Below are positions 15,555 to 22,916 of a DNA stretch of 46,638 nucleotides, piece by piece (position 1 is the stretch's first letter; each line of letters starts with the position of its first letter). The notes beneath the pieces are model-generated. The model was given only the letters and a program-made list of their open reading frames with translations. It was not told the origin of the DNA and did not search any database. The position numbers and the translations under genes are program-made. Location of the stretch: assembly GCA_030537215.1 (NCBI GenBank), contig JAUNOF010000007.1:1-46638 (forward strand). The letters are read 5' to 3'. This DNA is from Lachnospiraceae bacterium. GTDB lineage: Bacteria; Bacillota; Clostridia; Lachnospirales; Lachnospiraceae.

Positions 15555-15590
15555 TCCCATTCCTTTGATACGATATAACCAAACAACGCG

Positions 15591-15623
15591 CCAGAGCCCT
15601 TCCTTATAAAGGAAGGGCTCTGG
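15591..15623. terminator. Bidirectional terminator between SGNH gene and rpiR
   Basis: A perfect 15-bp stem (15591-15605 with 15609-15623) with a 3-nt loop, extended by flanking GCG/CGC pairing. On the plus strand TGTTCTCTCTATTTT follows; on the minus strand a T-rich TTGTTTGG follows. It lies between two convergent stops. Confidence 0.9.
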
Positions 15624-15648
15624 TGCGCTGTTCTCTCTATTTTGTCTT

Positions 15649-16506
15649 CTAACAAAGCTTTTCTAACACGGAAGCGCTGGTTTTCTCATTATTCCTGCTG
15701 CATCGCTCAAAATACCGCCGGTAATATTCCATGTACAGTAAATCTACCAAAAACAACTGGCTGATTTCCGCTGATGTGGAGCCGCCCTGAAGCGGTCCTT
15801 CATTCGCGCCGGAAAGAAGGACAATGTCCGCATAGGCCCGAAGAGGCGACTTGACGAATCGGGTCACACAGATGATCCTGGCGCCCGCCTTCTTCGCCAC
15901 CTCCGCTACATGAATCGTATCCTTCGTTGCTCCGGAATAAGAAAACATCACGGCCACATCCTCACCTGACATGGTAGCCGCAGCCATAGCCTGCATATGG
16001 GTATCCTGGATTCCGAATACCTTGTTTTCAATCCTCAGAAACTTATTCATAGCCTTCATCGCTGTCAGCATGCTGGCCCCTACACCGAAGAAAAAGATCC
16101 TTCTGGCCTTGTGGAGCATGTCGATGGCCTGGCTGAAATCTTCTTCCCGGATCAGTGAATAGGTTTCCGTCAGCGCATTAATATTCGTATTTAAAACCTT
16201 TTTTGCAAGTTCCCCGAAGGAATCATCCAGAGATATATTATTTCCTGTAAACTGATCCAATTCCCCCTGGCCCTCGCTGATGCTTAAGGAAAGCATCATC
16301 TTAAACTCCTGATAACCCTTCAGCTCCATGGTCTTGCAGAATCGGAATACGCTGGTGTCTCCCACGTCACAGGCTTCTGCCAGATCTGTGATCGACATAA
16401 ACAATACATCCTTCGGATTGGCAAGAATGTAATCCGCCACCTTCTTCTCTGCCTTGGTCAACTGGTTATAAGAGGAACGAATTCTTGTAATAAAATCCCC
16501 CTGCAT
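15649..16506 (-). CDS. RpiR/MurR family transcriptional regulator, probable regulator of the nan locus
   Basis: A 285-residue protein: N-terminal HTH_6 domain (about 1-77, recognition region near VGDTSVFRFCKTM) and C-terminal SIS domain (about 125-250, with FFFGVGASM and SYSGATKDT) that binds phosphosugars. It is the third gene of nanE-nanK-rpiR, 35 bases after nanK. RpiR-type NanR proteins in Clostridium, Vibrio and Staphylococcus control sialic acid genes with ManNAc-6-P or GlcNAc-6-P as signal. Here the AT-rich palindromes in the nan promoters would be its targets; this link is inferred. Confidence 0.88.
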   Translation of the reverse strand: MQGDFITRIRSSYNQLTKAEKKVADYILANPKDVLFMSITDLAEACDVGDTSVFRFCKTMELKGYQEFKMMLSLSISEGQGELDQFTGNNISLDDSFGELAKKVLNTNINALTETYSLIREEDFSQAIDMLHKARRIFFFGVGASMLTAMKAMNKFLRIENKVFGIQDTHMQAMAAATMSGEDVAVMFSYSGATKDTIHVAEVAKKAGARIICVTRFVKSPLRAYADIVLLSGANEGPLQGGSTSAEISQLFLVDLLYMEYYRRYFERCSRNNEKTSASVLEKLC

Positions 16507-16541
16507 GAAGTACCCCCTTTATGTTATGATCTCGTAATTGT

Positions 16542-17423
16542 TTATCTTGTCAATAATCTTGCCCCCAGACTGGCAGCCCCTAAAAGTCCTGCCTGATTTC
16601 CAAGCTCTGCCTGCTTGATGTCAACCTCCCGAAAGCTGGACATGATCCGTTTTTCGGTTTTCTCTCGTACCTGCTCCAAAATAAACGGCTGTGCCATCAC
16701 GCCCCCGCCCAGCACCACACAGGATGGGTTGAAAATGTGAATCAATGACACAAGCCCATGAACGATCTCATCGGTCCATCCATCCACAACTGCCAGGACT
16801 TCGGGCTCCCCGATCCGTTCAAATATCTTTCTTCCATTCACCAGGCTTTCGTCCAGCTTCTTCGCGCGTGCTACCAGTGCTGTGGTAGATGCATACTTTT
16901 CATAGCAGCCGCTGAACGGGTCTCCCTCGATCCGGTCCTCCGGATGAATCAGGATACCGCCGAATTCCCCGGCTGAAAAGCTGCAGCCGCGGTAGATCTC
17001 CTTTCCGATCACCACTGCACCGCCTACGCCGGTTCCGTAGGTAATGCATAAAAAGTCATCGTGGCCCTTGCCCGCACCAAACTGCCCTTCACCGATGGCT
17101 GCGGCATTTACATCGTTTTCCACCGCCACCGGGACTGAAAATTCCTGTTCCAGAATATCCTTGATCCGCATGCCGGTATAACCTGGGATGTTCTCATTGG
17201 CATAACGGATAAAGCCCTCTTCTGAATTCACCTGACCGGCTGTGCTGACTCCGATCGCATCAAAGCTGCCATAACTGTGCAGAATCTCCTTGGCACGCTC
17301 TACTACATAGGCGCCGCCGTTTTTTGCATTGGTATCCTGTTCCCTCACATCCTCAGCGGGTCCTCCGGTCCAGATTCCCGACTTAATGGAAGTCCCTCCT
17401 ATATCTAACGCCGCAATTCTCAT
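16542..17423 (-). CDS. nanK: ROK family N-acetylmannosamine kinase without the ROK zinc motif
   Basis: A 293-residue ROK sugar kinase that would phosphorylate ManNAc to ManNAc-6-P. It has the N-terminal phosphate-binding motif DIGGTSIKSG, the catalytic Asp in AVENDVNAAAIGE, and GTGVGGAVV. The usual GHxxx...CxCGxxGC zinc-binding segment is replaced by FGGILIHPEDR...FSGCYEKYAS: the zinc His and all but one Cys are missing. Zinc-free NanK proteins are known from some bacteria. The start is the ATG at 17421-17423, 6 bases from AGGAGG. It lies between nanE and the regulator. Specificity for ManNAc rests on nanE adjacency; glucose or GlcNAc kinase is less likely. Confidence 0.85.
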   Translation of the reverse strand: MRIAALDIGGTSIKSGIWTGGPAEDVREQDTNAKNGGAYVVERAKEILHSYGSFDAIGVSTAGQVNSEEGFIRYANENIPGYTGMRIKDILEQEFSVPVAVENDVNAAAIGEGQFGAGKGHDDFLCITYGTGVGGAVVIGKEIYRGCSFSAGEFGGILIHPEDRIEGDPFSGCYEKYASTTALVARAKKLDESLVNGRKIFERIGEPEVLAVVDGWTDEIVHGLVSLIHIFNPSCVVLGGGVMAQPFILEQVREKTEKRIMSSFREVDIKQAELGNQAGLLGAASLGARLLTR

Positions 17424-17483
17424 TGTAATCCTCCTGACCAAACGGCCCGCAGCCGTCCAGATACCTTCCCTGCAGGGAACGGT

Positions 17484-18182
17484 TTAACGCATTCTTACTG
17501 CATTCATAAACCGGTTGGCAATCTCTAACGGTCTGGTGATGGCGCCGCCTACTACAATGGCATGAGCGCCGGCCTCCAGCACCTTTACGGCCTGATCCGG
17601 ATAATGGATCTTTCCTTCTCCGATCACCGGTACATCGATGGTTTCTGACAAACGGCGAACCAGTTCATAATCTGGCTCATCCATCTTTGGAGAATATGGG
17701 GTATAACCGCTCATGGTGGTTCCTACGATATCCATTCCTAACTTCCAGGCATTTACACCCTCCTCATAAGTGGAAATGTCTGCCATCAGGATGGCATCCG
17801 GATACTTTTCACGAACCTCGGTAATAAACTCATTTACGGTCTTGCCGTCACCTCTCTGACGCAGCGTACAATCCAAAGCGATCACATCACTTCCTGCTGC
17901 CGCCAGATCATCTACTTCCTTCATGGTCGGTGTGATATAGCTTTCAAAGCCGGGATACTGGATCTTTACCAGACCGATTACCGGAAGTCCTGTTTCTTCC
18001 TTAATCGCGATCACATCCCGGATGCTGCTGGTACGGATCGCCGGAGTACCTGCCATCTTACCTGCCCGAGCCATCAGATACATGATGGATTTCTCCTCCA
18101 CATATAATGGCTCCCCAGGCAGTGCCTGGCATGAAACGATGATCTGTCCTTTGATTTGCTCGAAAAATTCCTGCTTGTTCAC
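17484..18182 (-). CDS. nanE: N-acetylmannosamine-6-phosphate 2-epimerase
   Basis: A 232-residue TIM-barrel epimerase converting ManNAc-6-P to GlcNAc-6-P. Landmarks are SCQALPGEPLY at the start, catalytic Lys73 in GLVKIQYP, ALDCTLRQR, and Glu189 in VIGEGKIHYP. Length fits NanE. It is first in the nanE-nanK-rpiR operon, behind AAGGAGGG and a promoter that contains a candidate operator. No nagA or nagB lies in the window, so the last steps must be encoded elsewhere. Confidence 0.95.
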   Translation of the reverse strand: MNKQEFFEQIKGQIIVSCQALPGEPLYVEEKSIMYLMARAGKMAGTPAIRTSSIRDVIAIKEETGLPVIGLVKIQYPGFESYITPTMKEVDDLAAAGSDVIALDCTLRQRGDGKTVNEFITEVREKYPDAILMADISTYEEGVNAWKLGMDIVGTTMSGYTPYSPKMDEPDYELVRRLSETIDVPVIGEGKIHYPDQAVKVLEAGAHAIVVGGAITRPLEIANRFMNAVRMR

Positions 18183-18243
18183 TGCAAGTCCCTCCTTAAT
18201 ACAATTTGCACAAAAATGATTTCAGGCTACGCTTGTTATCTTT

Positions 18244-18272
18244 AATATAGCATAAAGAAAATATTTTTTCAA
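18244..18272 (-). promoter_or_regulatory. nanE promoter with an embedded candidate operator
   Basis: Minus strand: -35 TTGAAA (18267-18272), 17-bp spacer, -10 TATATT (18244-18249). The plus-strand sequence AAAGAAAATATTTTTTC (18254-18270), a close match to the palindrome before the SGNH gene, fills the spacer, an ideal place for repression. The rest of the 364-bp gap to the protease holds no gene. Confidence 0.7.
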
Positions 18273-18474
18273 CTTTAAAATTGACGAAAAAAGTTTTTTT
18301 GTTTGACAATATTGCCCTAATACCAGGGAAATGCCTGTCATTTTTAAAAATTTCCCAAACTGTTCAGTCCGTTCTCCTTTGTATGATATCGTTACCCGGT
18401 TCGGCCAGTGCGATGGTTTCGGCTTTGTAAGAAATTCTTCACACAATTTTCAAATATAGCCGCTGAGGCTGTGC

Positions 18475-18480
18475 TATAAT
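18475..18480 (+). promoter_or_regulatory. Extended -10 promoter of the S8 protease operon
   Basis: TGCTATAAT (TATAAT at 18475-18480) is a perfect extended -10. No good -35 is found at 16-18 bases, which suggests reliance on the extended -10 or on an activator. Confidence 0.6.
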
Positions 18481-18491
18481 GAGTAACATGT

Positions 18492-18533
18492 AATGGTTTC
18501 ATTACAATGGTCTCATTACAATGATCTGTATTG
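18492..18533. repeat. Tandem 14-bp repeat in the protease leader, candidate operator
   Basis: Two near-identical 14-mers, AATGGTTTCATTAC (18492-18505) and AATGGTCTCATTAC (18506-18519), plus a degenerate third (18520-18533). Each forms a GTAATG/CATTAC-type inverted repeat with its neighbouring bases. They lie between the -10 and the ribosome site. Confidence 0.65.
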
Positions 18534-18546
18534 ATAGGAGTTTATT

Positions 18547-19875
18547 TTGTCTATGAAAAAATACCATTTTTTGGGAGGAAGTATGGTTTCTGCCTGTTTT
18601 TTGGCGGCTGTTCTGCCATTATCCGCATCGGCTGCCCAGGTTCAGGAGAATTGCTTTGAGGAAAATGCGAAGACAGCTCTCTGTTCTGCTTCTGACCTGT
18701 CTGCCCTGTCCATCGGCCCTGGTATGCCCAATCTTTCTATCAAGGACCGTTATGCTGACTATCAGTGGGGATTGAAAAATGACGGAGAGTTTCAGCTGGT
18801 TCAGATGACCGCCTCCTTCCGTTCCCTGGATTCCATCTACGGACAGCGAAAGGGGCGTTCTTCTTCCATTTCCCTTCCCGACCTGGGGCCAGGGATGTTG
18901 GAATATCAGTCAAAGGTGATTCAGGCCGTATCGGGAATTGATATCAATATTCTTCCTGCCTGGGACCAGTATGATGAAAAGGCTGCGGAGGAAAAGCGGC
19001 AGGTGGTGGTGGCGGTGATCGATACCGGCATTGACTACAGCCATCCGGAGCTTCAGAATGCCATGTGGACCAATCCCGGGGAAATTCCAGGAGACGGCAT
19101 TGACAATGACGGAAATGGATATATTGACGATATCCATGGCTGGAATTTCTATACCAACAGCCCTACCCTCTACAGCGGCACCGAGGACAGCCATGGTACC
19201 CATACCGCCGGTACCATCGCAGCAGCCAGAGGAACCGGCGGGGTAGCCGGGATCACCGATAATCAGTATGTGAAGTTGATGTGCCTGAAGGCTCTGGGCG
19301 GCCCTCTGGGAATCGGTTCCTCTGACTCCGTGATCCGGGCTATCCAGTACGCGGAGGCCAACGGCGCTTCCATCTGCAATTTAAGTCTTGGCACCTCTGC
19401 CTACAGCGAGGAGCTGGCAGAAACCATAAAAAATTCCAAGATGCTCTTCGTCATTGCCAGCGGTAACGGGGATTCCAAGGGACAGGGCTACGATACCGAT
19501 GTAAGCCCGGTCTATCCGGCCTCTCTCCCTTATGATAATGTGATCTCCGTAGCCAGTCTGCTTTTCGACGGAAATCTGGCTGCAAGCTCCAACTTCGGCG
19601 CTGCTTCCGTGGATATCGCCGCGCCTGGCTCTTATATCTTAAGCACCGCTCCCGGCGGCAGCTATGCCTTTATGAGCGGCACCTCCATGGCAGCTCCCAT
19701 GGTGACCGGTACAGCTGCCATGGTCTATTCTTACCGGACAGACCTGGCTCTAGAAGATGTAAAAACGGCGCTTCTTGCATCTGCCAGACCGCTGGAAGCT
19801 CTAAACGGCAAGGTAGTATCCGGCGGTATGCTGGATGCTTATGGGGCTTTAAACTATGAACTCAATCTGGAATAA
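18547..19875 (+). CDS. Exported subtilisin-like S8 serine protease
   Basis: A 442-residue protease with a signal peptide (hydrophobic core near residues 9-26, likely cleavage after ASA). The catalytic triad is Asp159 in VIDTGIDYSHPEL, His216 in DSHGTHTAG and Ser380 in SGTSMAAPM; the oxyanion Asn is in ASGNGD. An acidic DNDGNGYIDD loop (after the Asp motif) looks like a calcium site. The start is ambiguous: TTG at 18547 is 6 bases from AGGAG (18536-18540) while ATG at 18553 is 12 bases away; both give the same signal peptide. No sorting signal or cell-wall repeat is present, and the next gene supplies such repeats 16 bases downstream. Target unknown. Confidence 0.9.
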   Translation: MSMKKYHFLGGSMVSACFLAAVLPLSASAAQVQENCFEENAKTALCSASDLSALSIGPGMPNLSIKDRYADYQWGLKNDGEFQLVQMTASFRSLDSIYGQRKGRSSSISLPDLGPGMLEYQSKVIQAVSGIDINILPAWDQYDEKAAEEKRQVVVAVIDTGIDYSHPELQNAMWTNPGEIPGDGIDNDGNGYIDDIHGWNFYTNSPTLYSGTEDSHGTHTAGTIAAARGTGGVAGITDNQYVKLMCLKALGGPLGIGSSDSVIRAIQYAEANGASICNLSLGTSAYSEELAETIKNSKMLFVIASGNGDSKGQGYDTDVSPVYPASLPYDNVISVASLLFDGNLAASSNFGAASVDIAAPGSYILSTAPGGSYAFMSGTSMAAPMVTGTAAMVYSYRTDLALEDVKTALLASARPLEALNGKVVSGGMLDAYGALNYELNLE

Positions 19876-19891
19876 CAAGGGGAATGATGAG

Positions 19892-21193
19892 ATGAAGCAA
19901 AAAGTTGGTACAAGCACAAACAATTCTGTGATCCGGGCGCTTGCCGTGCTGCTTGCACTTGCTGTGATGACAGCATGGACTTCCATGATCGCATTTGCAG
20001 ATGAAAAAATCGACAAGGTATCCATCACTGTCACCGATGCAGGCAGCCTGACTGCCGGCGCTGCCATCGGCGAGGTGACGGTTGCCAGCTCAGACAGCCG
20101 GTACTATGTGGACTCAGCCCGTTTTCTCAATGATCATGAGATCTGGCAGCGAAATGAACGGCCGAAGGTTCGGATCGAGCTTTACGCGGAAGACTCCTAC
20201 CGCTTCTCCTACACCACCAAAAGCCATTTTTCTGTAAATGGCTATGGGGCGTCCTTCTCCTCCGCCAGTATTATGGACAGCGGCTCCTACATGGAGCTGG
20301 ACATTTATCTGGACCGGATATCCGGAGAAGGCAGCTCCTCCCAATTAGACTTTAACCTGTCCTGGAGCGGCAATACCGCTGCCTGGGATAACCTCTATGA
20401 AACAGAAAGCTGCGAGGTGCGTCTGTACCGCTGGAACAGCAGCGGCTCCAGCAGCTCTGTCATCACCACAAAGAAAACGGATGAAGGCGAATATGACTTT
20501 ACCAGCTATCTTACCAAAAGCGGCTACTATACCTTTCGGGTACGGCCCTATGATGCCGGCTATGACACCGACCAGCTATGGTCCGTTCATTCCCCTAAGC
20601 TTTATGTCAGCAGCGATGACGCTTCCGATAACCGGGAGGATGACTTTGCTTCCGATTACGGGTACCATGATTACAGCGGCGGGCCTGGCGGAGGCTCCAG
20701 CTTTGGCTCTTACGGCTACAGCACCGGCGGGTCTGGCTACAGCAGCTCTGCTTCTTCCTACGGCAGCGGCCCAGGTTATGACAGCTCCGGCGCCTCCTCC
20801 GACGGCAATCCCATAAGTGGCGCCAGCGGCAGATGGATCTCAGATTCCAACGGCTGGTGGTATCAGTACACAAACGGCGGATGGCCCTTCAGTTCCTGGC
20901 AGATGATCAACGGCCGGTGGTATTATTTTAATGAGCAGGGGTACTTACAGACCGGATGGATCAACCTTAACAACACCTGGTACTACAGCTTTTCCGATGG
21001 TTCCATGGCCACAGGATGGCAGAAGATCGGCCCCTACTGGTATTATCTGGATAACAGCGGCGTGCTGCAGACAGGATGGACCTTGATCAACAGCGCCTGG
21101 TACTACTTAGACCCCGGTTCCGGCGCCATGTGGGCCGGATGCTTTACACCGGACGGGCATTATGTCAATGCCAATGGAGTGAGACTTTATTGA
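19892..21193 (+). CDS. Exported cell-wall-binding-repeat protein
   Basis: A 433-residue exported protein: signal peptide ending near MIAFADE, a beta-rich domain of about 190 residues with no clear family (begins KVSITVTDAGSLTAG), a Ser/Gly/Tyr-rich linker, then about five C-terminal tryptophan/tyrosine repeats of the choline/glucan-binding type (forms such as GWINLNNTWYYSF and GWTLINSAWYYLD). Such repeats hold proteins on the cell surface. The start is the ATG at 19890s (19892) behind AAGGGG; a longer frame from 19856 would overlap the protease end and lacks a ribosome site. It is cotranscribed with the S8 protease, so it may be that enzyme's surface partner or substrate (inference). Confidence 0.85.
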   Translation: MKQKVGTSTNNSVIRALAVLLALAVMTAWTSMIAFADEKIDKVSITVTDAGSLTAGAAIGEVTVASSDSRYYVDSARFLNDHEIWQRNERPKVRIELYAEDSYRFSYTTKSHFSVNGYGASFSSASIMDSGSYMELDIYLDRISGEGSSSQLDFNLSWSGNTAAWDNLYETESCEVRLYRWNSSGSSSSVITTKKTDEGEYDFTSYLTKSGYYTFRVRPYDAGYDTDQLWSVHSPKLYVSSDDASDNREDDFASDYGYHDYSGGPGGGSSFGSYGYSTGGSGYSSSASSYGSGPGYDSSGASSDGNPISGASGRWISDSNGWWYQYTNGGWPFSSWQMINGRWYYFNEQGYLQTGWINLNNTWYYSFSDGSMATGWQKIGPYWYYLDNSGVLQTGWTLINSAWYYLDPGSGAMWAGCFTPDGHYVNANGVRLY

Positions 21194-21199
21194 TGGCTG

Positions 21200-21226
21200 G
21201 TAACTGTTCAGTACCCTCACAGTTAC
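21200..21226. repeat. GTAACTGTTC intergenic inverted repeat, full copy
   Basis: GTAACTGT (21200-21207) and ACAGTTAC (21219-21226) around TCAGTACCCTC. It lies between two convergent genes and is followed on the plus strand by a weak TTTTCTTT, so it may also serve as a terminator there. Confidence 0.7.
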
Positions 21227-21245
21227 GATGGCTGCTTTTCTTTCA

Positions 21246-22418
21246 CTACCGCTCAAAGGTTCCCTTCACCACAGCCCTTCCGCCAAAGGCCATCACCTGG
21301 CCCTTTGCCATCACGGTGTGAATCTTTAAGGTTCCTTCCTCTGCCAGCACCAGATCTGCATCTGCCCCCCGGACGATCCTGCCCTTCCTCTCCAGCTTCA
21401 AAAGCTTTGCCGGGTTGGATGTTACTGCCTTTAATGCATCGGTCAGCAAAACCCCTTCTGTCAGCACTGCATCCCGCATCTCCTGGTACAGAGAAGTCAC
21501 CTTTCCTACTCCAAGTCCGGCGAAGCTGCCGTCCGGCCCAAAAACAGGAAGACTTCCCTGTCCGTCTGAGGAGAAGGTCACATGCTCCGGGCTGACTCCC
21601 GCATCCAGCGCCATCTTAAGCCCCGTGCTGGCCTTTACCTCATCCGGCTCCAGATGCTCCGCATCAAAGCTGGTGGTCAGATCAATATAGCCTCCCAATT
21701 CTTTCGCATAATCAATTCCATCCTGCATCAGAGAAAGCTTCCGGTTGATATGGGTGGGAAGCATATTAGACGGCGGAATCTGCGTCTGCTCCAGAACATA
21801 CCGCAGAAATGCCAGCCCCTCCTTCCCATCTCCCATGTGGATATTTACCAGACCGGCCTTGGCGGAAAGGATTCCCCCTACCCGGGTATCCGCCACAATC
21901 TTGGCGAATTCCTCCCTGGTGGGCTGAGAGGAGCGGTGATCTGCAATGGCAATCTCACCTGTTCCCACTACCTTTTCCAGCAGAATGATATCATCCATAA
22001 TGCTTCCAGTTAAAGTCCGCACCGGAACCTGGTAGGAGCCGGTGTAAACATAGGTGGTGATCCCTTCCTCCTCCAGTCCCTTTGCCTTTGCCAGCAGATT
22101 GGACATGGTTCTGGTGCAGCCGTCTGTTCCCAGACACCCTGCCACAGTGGTGACACCTCCCATGGTGATGTCCGTCAGCGTGATCTCCGGCGTCCGGGTT
22201 CTGGCTCCGCCCTCTCCGCCTCCGCCCAGGATATGAACATGGGCATCGATCAGTCCCGGCATCAGAACCATTCCGCTGCCCTGGATCACCTCCACATCAT
22301 AGGCCGGCTCCACCGGCAGATGCTCCTCTATTTTTAAAATCTGTCCTCCGCCGATCAGCACATCCTGGATTCCCATATCCTCCGGTCCGTACAGATGGGC
22401 ATTCTGAATGATATACAT
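21246..22418 (-). CDS. iadA: Isoaspartyl (beta-aspartyl) dipeptidase
   Basis: A 390-residue amidohydrolase collinear with E. coli IadA: DAHVHILGGGGEGG metal site, TGSYQVPVRTLTGS, ADHRSSQP, LPTHINR, and SSDGQGS with the catalytic Asp. It hydrolyses beta-aspartyl dipeptides formed from damaged proteins. At the position of the carboxylated bridging lysine of the E. coli enzyme (K162, GVKCAISDHRS) this protein reads GTGEIAIADHRS, placing Glu where Lys is expected. It follows bcp by 4 bases and is last in the Gfo/Idh-bcp-iadA operon. Confidence 0.92.
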   Translation of the reverse strand: MYIIQNAHLYGPEDMGIQDVLIGGGQILKIEEHLPVEPAYDVEVIQGSGMVLMPGLIDAHVHILGGGGEGGARTRTPEITLTDITMGGVTTVAGCLGTDGCTRTMSNLLAKAKGLEEEGITTYVYTGSYQVPVRTLTGSIMDDIILLEKVVGTGEIAIADHRSSQPTREEFAKIVADTRVGGILSAKAGLVNIHMGDGKEGLAFLRYVLEQTQIPPSNMLPTHINRKLSLMQDGIDYAKELGGYIDLTTSFDAEHLEPDEVKASTGLKMALDAGVSPEHVTFSSDGQGSLPVFGPDGSFAGLGVGKVTSLYQEMRDAVLTEGVLLTDALKAVTSNPAKLLKLERKGRIVRGADADLVLAEEGTLKIHTVMAKGQVMAFGGRAVVKGTFER

Positions 22419-22422
22419 GGTT

Positions 22423-22902
22423 TCAGCTCTCCTTCTCTGTACCAGATTCCCGCAGATACTTCAGGATATCTTCCGCATTAGTGTCCGGCTTCACCTTTTC
22501 CATAGCCTTCTCAATCATCCCGTTTTCATCGATCAGGTAGGTGCTCCGCACCACCCCCATAGAAACCTTCCCATACATCTTCTTTTCCTTCCACACATCA
22601 TATGCCTGGATGGCCTGAAGCTCCGGATCTGACAGCAGAATAAAGGGAAGCTGATTTTTAGCTGTAAAATTCTGATGGGATTTTACGCTGTCCTTGCTGA
22701 TGCCGATAACCGGCACGTCCAGCTTTGTAAACTCCGAATAAGCTGCCGCAAAGGCACATGCCTGGCGGGTACAGCCTGGGGTGCTGTCCTTTGGGTAAAA
22801 ATAAACTACCACCTTTTTCCCGGCAAAGTCGGATAAGGCTACCTGCTTCCCGCTCTGATCGGATAAGGTAAACTCTGGTGCTTTTGTTCCTTCTGCTAAC
22901 AT
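22423..22902 (-). CDS. bcp: Thiol peroxidase of the BCP/PrxQ type
   Basis: A 159-residue peroxiredoxin with the active site STPGCTRQACAF: peroxidatic Cys44 and resolving Cys49 five residues on, the alpha2-helix arrangement of atypical two-Cys BCP proteins. It reduces hydroperoxides in the cytoplasm using thioredoxin. It lies between the Gfo/Idh gene (14 bases upstream) and iadA. Confidence 0.93.
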   Translation of the reverse strand: MLAEGTKAPEFTLSDQSGKQVALSDFAGKKVVVYFYPKDSTPGCTRQACAFAAAYSEFTKLDVPVIGISKDSVKSHQNFTAKNQLPFILLSDPELQAIQAYDVWKEKKMYGKVSMGVVRSTYLIDENGMIEKAMEKVKPDTNAEDILKYLRESGTEKES

Positions 22903-22916
22903 CTTAAAATTCCTCC

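Noticed and set aside
18222..18446. 74-residue minus-strand frame between nanE and the protease
   Set aside because: It spans the nanE promoter, has no ribosome site and has low-complexity Lys/Phe/Leu content typical of AT-rich spacer.
18492..18533. Possible CRISPR-like repeats
   Set aside because: The units are 14 bp, directly adjacent without spacers, and only two or three copies exist.
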